Positions 12,815-24,042 of a stretch of DNA of 64,000 nucleotides are shown here, piece by piece. Source of the stretch: Multifurca ochricompacta (lineage: Eukaryota; Basidiomycota; Agaricomycetes; Russulales; Russulaceae); assembly GCA_022496185.1 (NCBI GenBank), contig WTXG01000008.1, forward strand, positions 1-64,000. The letters run 5' to 3'. The position numbers were made by a program, and so were the translations under genes. The notes under the pieces were generated by a model. That model had not been told where the DNA came from. It worked only from the letters and a program-made list of their open reading frames with translations, and searched no databases. How positions within the stretch are numbered: position 1 is the stretch's first letter; each line of letters begins with the position of its first letter.

Positions 12815-15135
12815 ATATATGCAGGAGCTCCTGCAACAAGAGATGTGTTAGACATTTGTGGTTGAGGGTGGATATCGCTGTCAGAGTGAATGTATTGCAA
12901 AACTATATCGAAGTTTGGAATGCCATGATGCAGTGATAAACATGTTCATGTGACCTAAATCATCCACTTCATGTTCAGATATGTACGATTGCTGTCCCAG
13001 ATGTGTGTTTTCTGCATTCCATGTCGTGGAGACTAACAGAGCTGATTTGAGCTGCCCAGAGTGCCTCGTGTGCATGTTTACTCAAGATCTGACCCTCGCA
13101 GTCAGGAGAGCGGCCAGACGATGCGGTCCGCCCTGCACTTTTCGCGCGTTATGTGTTTACAGAACTGCCCTATGCAGCACGGACATTGTGGATACTCGCA
13201 GACACTGTGTCAGTAGATAGAACAATAGGTAATTACCAGGATAGTCTAACAATAGTCTAGAATGTATTCTAGAGGGTGCCAGACTGTGCAAATAGACCGC
13301 GCATAACCAAACAAGACACAGTAGTATGGAGATATGCTCTTATGCATCCCATAACTGATTGTTGTCTTATTTTACATCGGACACATGATCCAACTTGGCA
13401 CTTCATAGGATAACAGTAGATATGTATATAAGACATCCTATAACATGCTGCAGACCCCATCGTGTCCTCTTGGGGCTGCAGGTGGGTTTACATTGTATCT
13501 AGGCATAGTAGGAGCTGATCTTGTCCTCTTGGGGCTGCAGGCTCTTAATATTGTCAATATAGGTGTATTATTGCTGTACAAGCAGGGCTGTTCGTCGCTG
13601 ACTACCTCAAACCTTACACGTGCATCAATCTCCGCATTCTGCACAGCTTTTGACAGGCATTTTCATCATTTTCATTGTCTACTTAATTAAGGACGCTTTT
13701 TATCATCTTATCTAATATTTCCTTGTAATCGGGATTGTTGCATCCGTTACAATTGCTATTGTTGCTAAAATTATGGTCAAAAGCCGTGGCCTGAGCCGGC
13801 GGCTTTGGCTTTTAGCTACTCTGAGCCAGGCCAAAGCCCTTGCTGGGCCGTCACAACGGCCTGGCTTGGCCCAGCCTAAACAGGCCCGGCTTGGCCCGGC
13901 TTCCGGCTTTGAGCCGGGCCAGGCACATCACTAATCGCCACTTCCCTTGATGTTTATTACCTTGTGCATTGTCAAAATATCAATGAAGACTCTCTAAAGA
14001 ACCTAGATCTAGCATTGATAAAATTCATAGATCTACGCGAAATATTTCGCATTACTGGCGTCTGTACAGCTGGGTTTTCCCTCCCACGACAACATGCTCT
14101 GGTTCACTATCACTCACTGATTGAACACTTTGGCGCACCTGGTGGTTTATGTTCATCCATTACTGAATCATGCCACATCTCAGCAGTCAAAAAGCCATGG
14201 AGGCATTCCAATCAATATCATGCCTTGGGTCAGATGCTTATGACTAACCAGCATCTTGATAAACTATCAGCTATGGGTTCTGACTTTGTGGCGCACGGTA
14301 TGCTGCCTGTGGGCCACATCCCACCTCAAAATATCTCTTATATCTACCAGCCAAACAATGATACATCAAGAGAAGATGATGATGAGAGTGATGATGAAAA
14401 TGGAGGGGCTGTGGATGAAAAAAATGTGCTTGGCCATGTCGTCCTTGCATGCTCGCCAGGTGAGTTATACTTCCCTGCATTACTTCACAATCTTCATTCC
14501 AATTAGCCCGCAGGTATCCACAATCACTGGAAGAGCTTTCAAATGTAGTGAATGAACCAAATCTTCCCTACCTCACTCAATTATTTCTTTTGGATCAGCT
14601 CCACCTCAATGATACAAGCCTCCCTCCTATTACCAGCAAGATCTCTGTCTTTCATTCTGCTGTGGCAACTTTCTTTGCACCAAGTGACCCAAGTGGTATC
14701 TATGGTATGCGACGTGAGCATGTCCACTCGACGCCATCATGGCAAGGAAAAGGACCCAGACGTGATTGTGCCTTCATTGTTGAAGATGAGGCAAAGCCTG
14801 GCATGCAAGGGCTCAATATTGTGTGTGTTCAGCTCATGTTCTCATTCAAGTACAACAATATCGAATATCCATGCTCTTTGGTGGACTGGTTTACAAGGGT
14901 CTCAATAGATAATACTACTGGTATGTGGGTAGTACAGCTTGACATAGAAGGGGGCAGACAACGCAAGGCTGTTGTGCATCTGGATGCATTCTTACGAGCA
15001 GCACATCTTATCCCAGTTTATGATAGTAATCCATTACCATTACACAGGCTCACAGACTCATACTCTCTAGACACATTCAAATTGTTCTATGTCAATAAGT
15101 ACATTGATCATCATGCACATGAGATTGCATTTTAA

Positions 15136-15836
15136 TCAGTACTGTAGCTTTCCATATACTGTATGTTGAACCAGAATACTGGTGCAGAGATATCAGGATA
15201 GCAGTCTGACATAATTGTGATCACACTTAGATAGCACAATGTGATGAGATCAAAAACGCATTCACAATTAATTAGATATACATTTAAGATCGGGCATGTG
15301 ATCAAGTCACATCATTAATGAGATAACGTGCTCGTTTAATTTAGCCGAAATAGTACATATAAAAGCCACTGTATAGCTGCTATAATAAAAGCGGTTGCTA
15401 TTGCTCTATTGAATGCATCTAAGTCTATATAGTGTGAGAGACTATAAAGCGAATGGCTCGGTCTTTGCCAGTGTGCGCCGCCACTGTGATGGCACCGCGC
15501 CTGGTAGAAGACTATATAAGTGACTAGTACCTATAAAGCAAATAGCTGCAGTGAAAGAATCAGTAAATACTATAGCTACAAGTGAGAGCAGTACTAACCT
15601 CGGTCTTTGTGGTAGAAAACTGAGGTTGTAAACTATGCAGTAGTCTACCTTATTAGAATACGTGTATTGGAAAGTGTACGTGTATGATAGTCAGTCCGGC
15701 CCAGCATCTCTGGTGTTGATTCATGCTGCATGTGTGCTGCTATTCCCACATATAGTAAATACAATCTGGCGCCCTAGCCATTCTAGTCATTCTAGTCTAT
15801 CTAGTCGTGCTAGCAAATGTCATTTTCCTGATGTGG
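15136..15836. repeat. Degraded transposon-derived DNA
   Basis: Bases 15167-15430 are a diverged copy of the interior of the family-B elements ('gttgaaccagaatactggt', 'gtctgacataattgtgatcac') and of the first 110 bases of the window. The rest has TATA-like boxes and short repeats ('attctagtcattctagtct') but no gene I can support. Confidence 0.6.
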
Positions 15837-15935
15837 CCATTCTTCATTGTTTTTGGTATCAGGTTGAGATGCTGCATACTTTAAATCAGCAGTCTCTACA
15901 TAACTGGCCTTCATCCAAGCTCCCAAACATAGAAG

Positions 15936-16412
15936 TAGTGATGTTCCAGCCCGGCTTGGCCCAAAAGCCATGGCTTTGGCTCGGCCTGGGGCGGCTCCAG
16001 CTTTCCTGAAGTCTGGGCCGAGCCAAAGCTGCCACAGATGGCTTGGCCCTGGCCCGGCTTGGCCCAAGCCGCGGCTTTTGGCAGAGAAAATTTTATGACA
16101 TATAACTAGTAGTTATAGTTCAGCTAATCCAAATATGACTTAGTGTGTTACGTATTGCAAAGTTATATCGAAGAAAAAGTTTGAAATGCTGCAATAAACA
16201 TGATCACGTGACCCAAATCAACCACTTTGTGATCAGATTTGTACTGATTTTGATGATTGCTATTGCACTTGTATGTGCTGTTGAAAGCCACGGCCTGAGC
16301 CGGCGGCTTTGGCTTTTAGTTTCTCTGAGCCGGGCCAAAGCCCTTGCTGGGCCGTCACAATGGCCTGGCTTGGCCCAGCTTCCGGCTTTGAGTCGGGCCA
16401 GGCACATCACTA
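15936..16412. mobile_element. Non-autonomous hAT element, family A, copy 2 (477 bp)
   Basis: The element is inverted relative to the 2412 copy. It begins TAGTGATGTTCCAGCCCGG and ends GGGCCAGGCACATCACTA. The exact 8-bp duplication is CATAGAAG (15928-15935 and 16413-16420). It is inserted in the family-C element, because the host sequence continues unbroken once one duplication is removed. Confidence 0.9.
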
Positions 16413-16650
16413 CATAGAAGAGCCTGAGTTGTATGCAATGGGACCACTGGGTCTGTATACAGTATCTACAATACATGTACTGTATAGTTTTTCTGTGGCT
16501 GGTGCAATGCCACATGCATTGCCACCCTCATTGCTGCCCTTCCAATTTCAGCTTACCTGCTCTGGCAGGTAAGGGTTGGGTGTCTGCGGGTAGGGGTCAC
16601 ATGAGGGGTATGAAGATGTGACCCTGACCCATACCTGCATGTACCCTGAC

Positions 16651-17621
16651 TAGTGTTGTGCACGGCTCGGCTCGAAGCCGTAAGCCGGCCGTTTCTGAGC
16701 CGGAAAAAGCCGGGCCGACATAGGCCGTGAAAACGGCTTCCAGCGGCCCACGGCTCAGGCTTCAGGTTTGGAAAGCCTGAAGCCGCGGCTTAGGCCGCGG
16801 CTTTTGGTGGCTGAGTCACGCTTTCTATCCAGATTTTTGCGAACTGTTGAACCAGAATACTGGTACAGAAGTAGTCTGACATAATTGTGATCGTGTTTAG
16901 ATAAAACAATTGATGAGATAAAAACATGTCTCACATTAATTAAGATACTGAGTATATACATCTCAGATCGATCATGTGATGAAATCACCTTCATTAACAA
17001 GCAAGATAACGCGCGCGTTCGTTTACTTTGATTTGGTAGCTGATATAGTACATCTAAATTGTATATAAAGCCACTGATAAATAATTAGATTTACATCGCA
17101 CACTCGATCGGCTTTGGTATTTTGTAGAATAGTACTAGAACCTATTTAAAGATGCCCTGTAGCATGCTGCAGATCCCATCTCGTCTTCTTGGGGGTGTGG
17201 GCTCTTAGCAATTGTTCAGTATAGGTGTATTCTTGCTGGATTTTCACTCTTAGTTTCACCACGATCTCAACATCTTATCTTATCTACATAGCAAGCGCGG
17301 GATAGAAACACCTGTTACAAACGCTGTTATTGATGCAAGCTAAAATAAGACAACTTATGTTACAGGAATTAAATGGGAGACATAATATGGCAGAAGGCCA
17401 AAGCAGTGGCTAGGGGTTGATATAATGTAAACTACAAGTCCTTCAAAAAATGCAGCTTAAAACTTGATTTGACGCTGTAAAGCCGCGGCTTGGGCCTGAG
17501 CCGGGCCTAAGCCGGCCGGAAGCCGTCGCTACGGCCCAGGCTTGAGTTTTGAAAAGCCTAAGCCGCCAAAAGCCGGGCCTAAGCCGCGGCTTCAGGCCGA
17601 GCCGGGGCCGTCACAACACTA
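16651..17621. mobile_element. Non-autonomous hAT-like element, family B, copy 2 (971 bp)
   Basis: It differs from 800-1769 by only a handful of substitutions and a 1-nt length difference. It is flanked by a different exact 8-bp duplication, ACCCTGAC (16643-16650 and 17622-17629). The two copies therefore arose by transposition, not by segmental duplication, and recently. Confidence 0.9.
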
Positions 17622-17764
17622 ACCCTGACCACATACCCAGTGGGTTGCACCTACCTGTAGTGAACACTAGTTGTAAGAGAGGCAAGTGTGAGGGCAAGGG
17701 TGAGGGCAAGGGTGAGAGAAAACTGCTCCAGTGCATAGCACCAGGGGCTTGCTCTCACTGGCCA

Positions 17765-18160
17765 TGTTGACATGGCCACAGATGTGTCTGGAGATGCTTC
17801 AGGCATCTAGAGATAATTACCTATGTAGATTAGATCAAGACTCAAACCAGATGGACTGCTTTATTTAGTTTTATATATGGTTACCTTTGTTCTTTACTTA
17901 GTCAGGTATTATTCTCATATTGTACCATTTTATTATCATACAATTCTTTTCTGGCAAATGGCCTTTATCCCTTGCTGCTAACTGTCTGGGACTTGTGGAC
18001 TTATTCCTGGTGCACACAAACCATCCCTTGGGGTATATAAGGGTGTCTTTTTTTTGCCTTTACACTTCAGAGTCTTCTAACATCTGAAGTACAGTACTTG
18101 TTTTGTCTAGCCTAACCAGCTAACCTTTACAGTCAGTATGCTAGCCATGCCTGTTCAACA
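17765..18160 (+). repeat. Probable solo LTR, related to 11959-12462
   Basis: It starts TGTTGACAT and ends TGTTCAACA. It shares 'acttgtggacttattcc', 'tatataagggtgtct', 'acacttcagagt' and 'ttacagtcagtatgct' with the solo LTR in the hAT element. A matching 5-bp duplication is not evident, so it may be older or truncated. It lies about 240 bp beyond the 3' end of the NLR gene. Confidence 0.6.
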
Positions 18161-18396
18161 TGTGTCATGCTGTCCTTATTGTCCATCTTATCTTTCATCT
18201 TTTTAATTAGGATAGAATACCTGTTACAGTCATCCTTGCTTCTGCACACAAAAAAAAACAGTGAATTTTCTACCAAGCATAGCAGAGCAAAAAATATAGT
18301 GTGCTACTCAAACCTTGACATTGACAACACAAAGACACAACATTTCATAGTAGCTTCTGGGATCTTCCCCTTTCCCCTCCCTCCCAACAGAAGTTC

Positions 18397-21300
18397 TCAT
18401 TTCTTAGTAGTATGCCCCATCTTAGATATGACATCATTCAAGCACTGCTGAGTAAATTCTTCCCATTCTGCATGTTTTTCCTCTTTAAATATTGTTCTGG
18501 CTTTCTCCAGTGTCCTCTTGGCTTCTTCAAATTCTGACCTTTTCATAAGTGCCATTCCTACCCCATGTAGAGCATATGCTTGACCCAGAGAATTCTGGGC
18601 AGCCTCATAATAATTTAGAGAACTTTGAAATGAAGCCTCTGCTAAATCTAACTTGTTGATTTCAACATACAGTTTCCCAAGTCGTTGATTATTTTGTCCC
18701 TGGCCATAGGGATAGTTGACAGACTTATGGAGTTCTAAGGCTTTCTGATATGAGGCTTCAGCTTCACTGAACCTTTTGAGTCTGAAGTAGATGTCTCCAA
18801 GCCTTCCATGATCATTTCCCTGCCACAATGCATTATTGGCAATCTTATGAAACTCTAGAGCCTTTTTAAAACACTGTTCTGCTTTATCAAACTTGCTCTG
18901 GTCTGTATATGTGTGCCCAAGTAGACAATAATCATTTCCTTGATGCAGGACACCACCACCAGCCTGATGAAGTTCCAGAGCCCTCTTCAATGAGGCTTCT
19001 GCTTCATTTAGCTTTCCGAGTGCATGATATATCCTTCCAAGTCCATAATGGCAATTTCCTTCAACTAAAACATCATCAGAGGTTCTCTGGATTTCCAAAG
19101 CTTTCTCATATGCAACCTGTGCCTCATTTAATGCATTTTCCATTTCATAGATTTTCCCAAGTTCTAATAAGACCATGACATGTAATAGGGTGTTGTGAGA
19201 TGAACTGGACATGCACAGACTTTCTGCTTCTTGCATTTTGTCCTTTGCACTTTTCATGTTCCCTGAAAACTGATACAAATTCCCCCATGCTTGAAGGCAT
19301 TGAACCAACAATGATGTAGCTCCATTCTTTTTTTGTACAAATCCAATAGTTTGACTAATTAGCCTATCAGAAAGGTCTCCAATACTTTGATGGAAAATTG
19401 TGAAATTGATGATAGCCTTGACAACCTTTGAATGGTCTGCATAATTTGACTCTAAAAGACCAAATAGCATGGCCTTTGTGTTGTTCACTTCCAAAACCAT
19501 CTCATCATAGTTATGTCCTTCTTGATGATAGGAAGATGCCAAAGTGATATAGAACTCCTTCAGCGAAGCCTCATGTCTTGGTGACATAAACCCTTGCTTA
19601 TTGCAAAAGTGACGAATAATTGGATGAGTTTGATATCTCTCTCCACTCATGGTTATCAAGCTGCATTGCAGAAGGACATGCAGTCCAGAAGGTATATCCA
19701 CCTCAATGAGAATATCTTCAAATTTCCCCAACTGTTTCATGTGTATTCCATCTGGAAGCATGCTGAGAACACCAAGTAGATCCTTGGCAGATGGATTGGC
19801 TCTCATCCTCCCACTATCAATAGATAGCTGAATAGAGTATTCAACATTTAATAGTTTATGGGCCTGTCCCCTTTGAAGAATTCCTGTCTGCTTTTTACAC
19901 CACTCTCTCCACAGTAGTGATGGTGGTGTCACTTGGGAAAGATGGGCCAACAAATCAATGGCAAGAGGAACATAATCCACAGCTTTGATCAGCTCCTCTG
20001 CAGATTCATCATAGTTATCACTAATCTCTTGCCAAATTTGTCTTCCAGCATCATGGCTCAGAGTCTGTAGTGGCAGGAGAGCAGGTTTTGTCCAATGTGT
20101 ACGGGCTGGCCTCTCTGTCCCTCTCATTGTGATCAGTACTGTGACGGATTGCAGCTCAGTAATCCTGGACAGTAGTTGTTCAACAGAATGCTTGGTATCA
20201 CTATCCTGGTCCCAAGGTGATTCAAAGTTATCAAGACACAGTATGCACTCCTTTGCGACCAACGCAGAGTGGATGTGAGACCAGGATGCATCTGAACCTG
20301 ACTTGAAGACTCCGAGTGACTTGGCAAGTTCCACCAAGAGAGCACCGGATGAGAAGATTGATTCACAAGGAATGAAAAATCTAGCACGACCAAAATGTTC
20401 TTGGACACGGTCATGGGTGAGGACTGCATTGGCAAGGGTTGTTTTTCCATGGCCGCCAGGCCCTAGAATTGCGATGTGGGTAGCATGAGAACCAATGTTG
20501 GTGAAAATCATGTGAATGATCTGAGCAAGTTCAGTGTCACGGCCGAAGAATATCTGAGGTTTGGATGGCATGGACCTGAGCGATGGCGGTGTCAGCATAC
20601 AGCTGCGCCAAAGGTATTAATGAATGACATACGTGATCTCAGGTGTCGGACCGGGAGATGAAGTCATGAAGATCTGTTGAACGTCTCAATCAATTAGCTT
20701 CCCTTGACTTGATCTAGTCCCGTACCTTGCGCTCTTGAATGGATTGAGTTAAAATGGTTAAAGAAAGCCTAGCCTGTAGATGAATCGTCAGAAGAATTAC
20801 ATGGACGATAAGATTAAGTACGAACCTGGAATACTTGAAGCACGTTAGATAGCTTCCCATCATATAGCTTCACCTTCCTCAGCATATCCGCACGAAGGAG
20901 TACTTTCTTAATTCCTTTAACCTCAGCGCACTCTTGAAGTGAGCTAACTATCTCGTCCAGATCGCTTGTTTCCGATTAGACTATAGCGTAGATGAATAGG
21001 TTGAAACATACGTTTGAAGGGAGCAAAGAATAGCACGAAGGGTAGGAGGCAGTTCGTCTTCCTTCAGATCGTGCATTCGGCACATTTCTCCGACGTCAAC
21101 AACGACGCTCCCAACGTTGGCCAGCTTTTGCATGACCACTCCCCACTCTTCTGTGTATACCTTGACCTCCTAATAATAAATCAGTCTAGATGACAATTGG
21201 TAGGGTGGCAAGTGACGTACATCTCGCATCTTGAGCGCTTGGAGTAGGATGCCAGCGATTGGGGAGATGTAGGGGATCTTTCCTGCCAACGAACTAACTT

Positions 21301-21603
21301 CCTTCAGAGCGGCGAGAGATGTTTCGACCGCTCCAATCGCGACGTCAACTCGTCCACTGATTGGCTCCGATGAGGTGGGATCGATGTTACTGGCGGCTGT
21401 GTGAGTTGTGAGCTACAAGAAAAAGATACGCCTTGATGATGATACTTACGGACTGCTGAGTGATCGGTATGAGATGAGGTATGAAAGAAGCCACTAATAG
21501 CTTTCCTGAATGAGAATGATTTGGATTGCATGTTTTTTAAACTTTTTGTGGTTGTACTCGACGGGTGGTGTGAGTCTGAGAGAGCGAAGAAGCCTCGTGG
21601 CAT
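18397..21603 (-). CDS. NLR-type protein: MLKL-like N-terminus, NB-ARC, TPR repeats
   Basis: Seven exons (21603-21450, 21396-21221, 21169-21012, 20964-20826, 20773-20726, 20673-20633, 20575-18397) join in frame to 964 aa. All six introns have GT-AG borders. Residues about 55-220 form a helical region ('IPYISPIAGILLQALKM', 'DGKLSNVLQVFQ') like the MLKL-type N-termini of Agaricomycete NLR-like proteins. NB-ARC follows: P-loop GPGGHGKTT (about 277-285), Walker B 'LCLDNFE' (about 351), 'LITMRG' and 'VPLAI'. The C-terminal third consists of TPRs with W/L-G-Y-A-type repeat spacing. Family knowledge: fungal NLRs are thought to sense non-self or stress, and MLKL-like bundles can act in membrane-based cell death. 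No stops or frameshifts are seen, so it is probably functional. The assigned role is inference. Confidence 0.85.
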
Positions 21604-21923
21604 TAAGTCACCTTACAATATCACCACTTTATAGGAATGTCAGTGTAGAGCGCGCAGCCCTACCTACGAGTGTTCAACAACTCATTATCCTTGATTTCCA
21701 CAATGCATACAATCCACCCATAATCAACATACAAAAGGAAAGTTAAGATATATCAGGATCAGGATATTCAAATGAGAGTACTCGGGCGAGACCATACATG
21801 GAAAAACTAAATTAAAAAAATCAAAAAAAAAAAATTAATGCGATGCCAAATCCTTTCTTCTCTTTTTTTCTGTCCTCCTCCTATGTATCTTAAATGTTAG
21901 CCTCAAATATAGAGATAATTGAC
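21604..21923. other. Intergenic: NLR promoter side and 3' flank of the peroxin-like gene
   Basis: About 320 bp with an A-rich run near 21810-21837. No gene or RNA is recognised. It should hold the NLR promoter, since that gene is transcribed leftwards from 21603. Confidence 0.5.
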
Positions 21924-23566
21924 TCAAACGAGCCCACGTCCACCCATTGCAACCGTATCCCAAATGGCTCTCGCTGCCTCGTCCCATACCGCGCCGAGCA
22001 GTCCCCGTTGTCCTTGCACACCACTCAGACGCCTGCGTACATCTTCCACCGCCTGATTCCTCGCCGCACTTGCACCAGCTCCAGGCCCAGCCACAGTCCC
22101 CGCCACTACAGCCGCAGTAGTCGCCGACGACCAAGGTAAGATCGATTTGGGTCGGCGGCGGAAGAATCGCACAAGCACAGCAAGCGCAGGAAGGACGACA
22201 CAAAGGAGGAAAATTGGCACGTGCCGAAGATATGGGCGTAGCATAGCTTGCAATGACTCGAGCGCCGACAACGAAGTCCTACCGCCTGGCACCGTCGTCC
22301 CTGCGCGTGTGAGCGCATGCCATGAGCCTGCTCGAGACTCCGCAACAGGTGTCTGGGTACGCCGGGCGGGGCTCTCGTTTCCCCGTGGCGCGGCGCGGGA
22401 TGAGGCACGGTGCGATGCGTCATGCAAACTCTGTGTGAGCGTCACGCTGGACGGAGTCGGTGTGAGTGGGGCAATGGCGTGACCATTGCTGCGGCCGTGC
22501 TTCGGTTTGGAAGTGCGTGGATGCGGGTTTGCAGGAACAGCTGTGTGTGTCGAGTTGCTTGATGCAGATGAACTGGACGGGGTTGGCGAGGATGGGCGCG
22601 AGGGTGTCGGGGTCACTGCTGATGAGGATTCCGCACTGGAGCTGGGGGGGCTGGGGGGCGTGCAGTGGAGAGTGGAGAAAGTGAAGGCACAGAGGGCGTT
22701 GATACACGGGCTAGTGCAGGTTTCTGAACAAGCGATGCAAGGTATTGCTCGTGTAGAGAAGTAAGTGACGATGCGAGACTCTACAGAGATAGATCAGCAA
22801 CTGACTTGAATCAGGTGACGAGACATATGCTGGCGTGTACCTCTTTGCTCTGTGGGGGGAGCTCAGTCACATACTTGAGGAATTCCCTTGCATACACCCA
22901 CTCTCCCAGCGCGGGAAGAATGTTCAGGCAATAGACCTCAAGCACCTTCTCGTAACCATCGTTTTCGGGTAAAGCAGCAGGAAGCCTACAAGCCAACCAT
23001 TCCTCTATTATTCCGCGCCCTGCAGTGGGACAGCCGATCTTTACACTGGAGAGGGCGAGGGTGACGAGGACCTGTGCCGGGAGAAATGCGGGGTTAGGGG
23101 CGGGGCCATCCGCTGGCGTGAAGAGGCGGACGGAGCGCGTGTGGAGGGCGGCGAGGAGAGCGGCGCCCGAGAGCAACGCATTGGACCGCAGAGCAGCGGG
23201 GATGCTAGCTGTGTCTACAGGGGGAGCAGTGTAGACAGTGACCTCAAGGGTGATGCGAAGGACTTCCCATTTGCGGCGATGTTCGGAAAGTGAATCAAAT
23301 ATGCCAGTTGAGGGAGAGGTAATAAGGGCAAATGCAGAGGTTAGGAGAGAGTGGGTGAGGACGATATTGCGATGGAGGAATGCACGGACAGCGCGAGAGT
23401 AAAGCGGGCGCAGGGTTGCGGCCGTATTTTGTGGTGTTGTGGATAGTGATGGGGTCGCGTTGGTGGTAGTGACATGTGACAATGATGTAGCAACTTTCAA
23501 AGGAATAGGAATAAAGGGTGTAGGCGTAGATGAGATTGGAGATGCTGTGAGTGTTGTTGTAGGCAT
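21924..23566 (-). CDS. Putative peroxin-26-like tail-anchored protein
   Basis: Exon 1 (23566-22841, 242 codons) encodes a helical domain ending 'YEKVLEVYCLNILPALGEW' then 'YAREFLKYV', which resembles Pex26-type peroxins. A 55-60 nt intron follows. The next exon reads 'SLASSLTSLHEQYLASL' in one frame, and the Ser/Pro-rich linker plus a transmembrane helix ('VPIFLLCVVLPALAVLVRFF') in another, so one junction (about 22640-22720) is unresolved. The protein ends at 21924, about 85 residues after the membrane segment. Pex26/Pex15 anchor the Pex1-Pex6 ATPases at the peroxisome. The assignment rests on local pattern and architecture only. Confidence 0.5.
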
Positions 23567-24042
23567 GGTGAAGTGGAAGGAGAGTGAAAGGATCGATGAA
23601 TCAGGGAGGCTAAAGAGAATTGTATTGAAAAGTATTGGTGTTGAAATAAATTATTCGCTCATTCGCTCGGACTCGGACTCGGAGGGACAGAGCCCCCAAT
23701 CACATGTAAACCCCGCTCTCCTCCCAAATTAAAGTACAGTCCACGGCTCAGTAATCGAGCGTGAGCGTGACTGGGGGGTGGGTGGTCCTTGTTCGATCAA
23801 CTGAGACGACCGCTTATATCCCGTCTCATCCCATCCCATCCCATCCCATTCCATCCTATCCCATCCCCATACTGGAATCCAAATAAATACAAATCAAACC
23901 TTCCACAGTAAGTAAGGTAACCTGCTGTGCAAAATTGATTGGTTAGTAGCTCGGCCCACCCGTGTCCTCAGCGCTTCCCTTTCCCTTTCTCTTTTCCTTT
24001 CCCCTTCCATCAACACGACCCGCGACCCTTCATCGCCTCACC
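23567..24042. promoter_or_regulatory. Divergent promoter region with a CCCAT repeat
   Basis: This region separates the minus-strand peroxin-like gene from the plus-strand GH17 gene and should contain both promoters. It contains a pentamer run (CCCAT/CCTAT units, about 23826-23870) and a CT-rich tract (about 23980-24010) just before the GH17 ATG, as is common upstream of fungal starts. No specific factor site is claimed. Confidence 0.45.

Larger units (their letters stand above)
7266..13933 (-). mobile_element. Autonomous-size hAT transposon (6668 bp), family A
   Basis: The element runs from TAGTGATGTTCTGGCC to GGGCCAGGCACATCACTA and is flanked by an exact 8-bp duplication, ATCGCCAC (7258-7265 and 13934-13941). 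Removing it together with one duplication restores the Plavaka reading frame. Its last 160 bp and first 40 bp match the small family-A elements at 2412, 15936 and 31390. It carries a multi-exon hAT transposase gene on the minus strand and a solo LTR (11959-12462). It also carries an inverted pair of TATA-containing modules near the two ends (about 7560-7880 and 13225-13600). Confidence 0.9.
5192..15135 (+). pseudogene. Plavaka-type transposase gene, interrupted by a hAT element
   Basis: A spliced transposase of the Plavaka group (cut-and-paste elements abundant in Agaricomycetes). The N-terminal exon has a C2H2-like finger (C-P-V-T-F..H..H). Diagnostic blocks follow: 'LGSDKTTVSVATGHVEYHPL' and 'IGNIHNTVHRAHRNAV' (about 6140-6270), 'CPDGHYRRIIYDL' (about 6465), 'LSPDLLHQVIKGMFKDHLV' (about 6865) and 'FKQWTGDDTKALMK' (about 7110). 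The coding sequence stops at 7265 and resumes in frame at 13942 with 'SLDVYYLVH', the C-terminal blocks 'GFSLPRQHALVHYH' and 'SAVATFFAPSDPSG', and the terminal 'NKYIDHHAHEIAF' (stop at 15135). An in-frame TGA at 6458-6460 replaces a probable Arg of 'RRCPDGHYRR'. It is therefore dead twice over. Confidence 0.85.
15837..17669. mobile_element. Family-C hAT-like element split by two later insertions
   Basis: The segments 15837-15935, 16421-16650 and 17630-17669 match, in reverse orientation, the element at 39246-39833. Examples are 'ttggtatcaggttgagatg', 'ctgtatacagtatctacaat' and 'ggtgtctgcgggtaggggtc'. The right end, TAGTGAACACTA, is the equivalent of the TAGTGTTCGC end. The left end is lost. 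Family A (15936-16412) and family B (16651-17621) elements were inserted into it. Confidence 0.72.

Noticed and set aside
15755..15785. 'caatctggcgcccta' as a retroviral-type primer binding site after a solo LTR
   Set aside because: TGGCGCC alone is weak evidence, and no LTR pair or 5-bp duplication was found around it.
15660..16009. 115-codon plus-strand ORF crossing the start of a hAT element
   Set aside because: It runs through the element border and its target duplication, so it is an accidental fusion of repeat sequences.
22106..22482. ORFs on both strands over the C-terminal half of the peroxin-like gene
   Set aside because: GC-rich shadow frames of the real coding frame, which alone contains the transmembrane tail.
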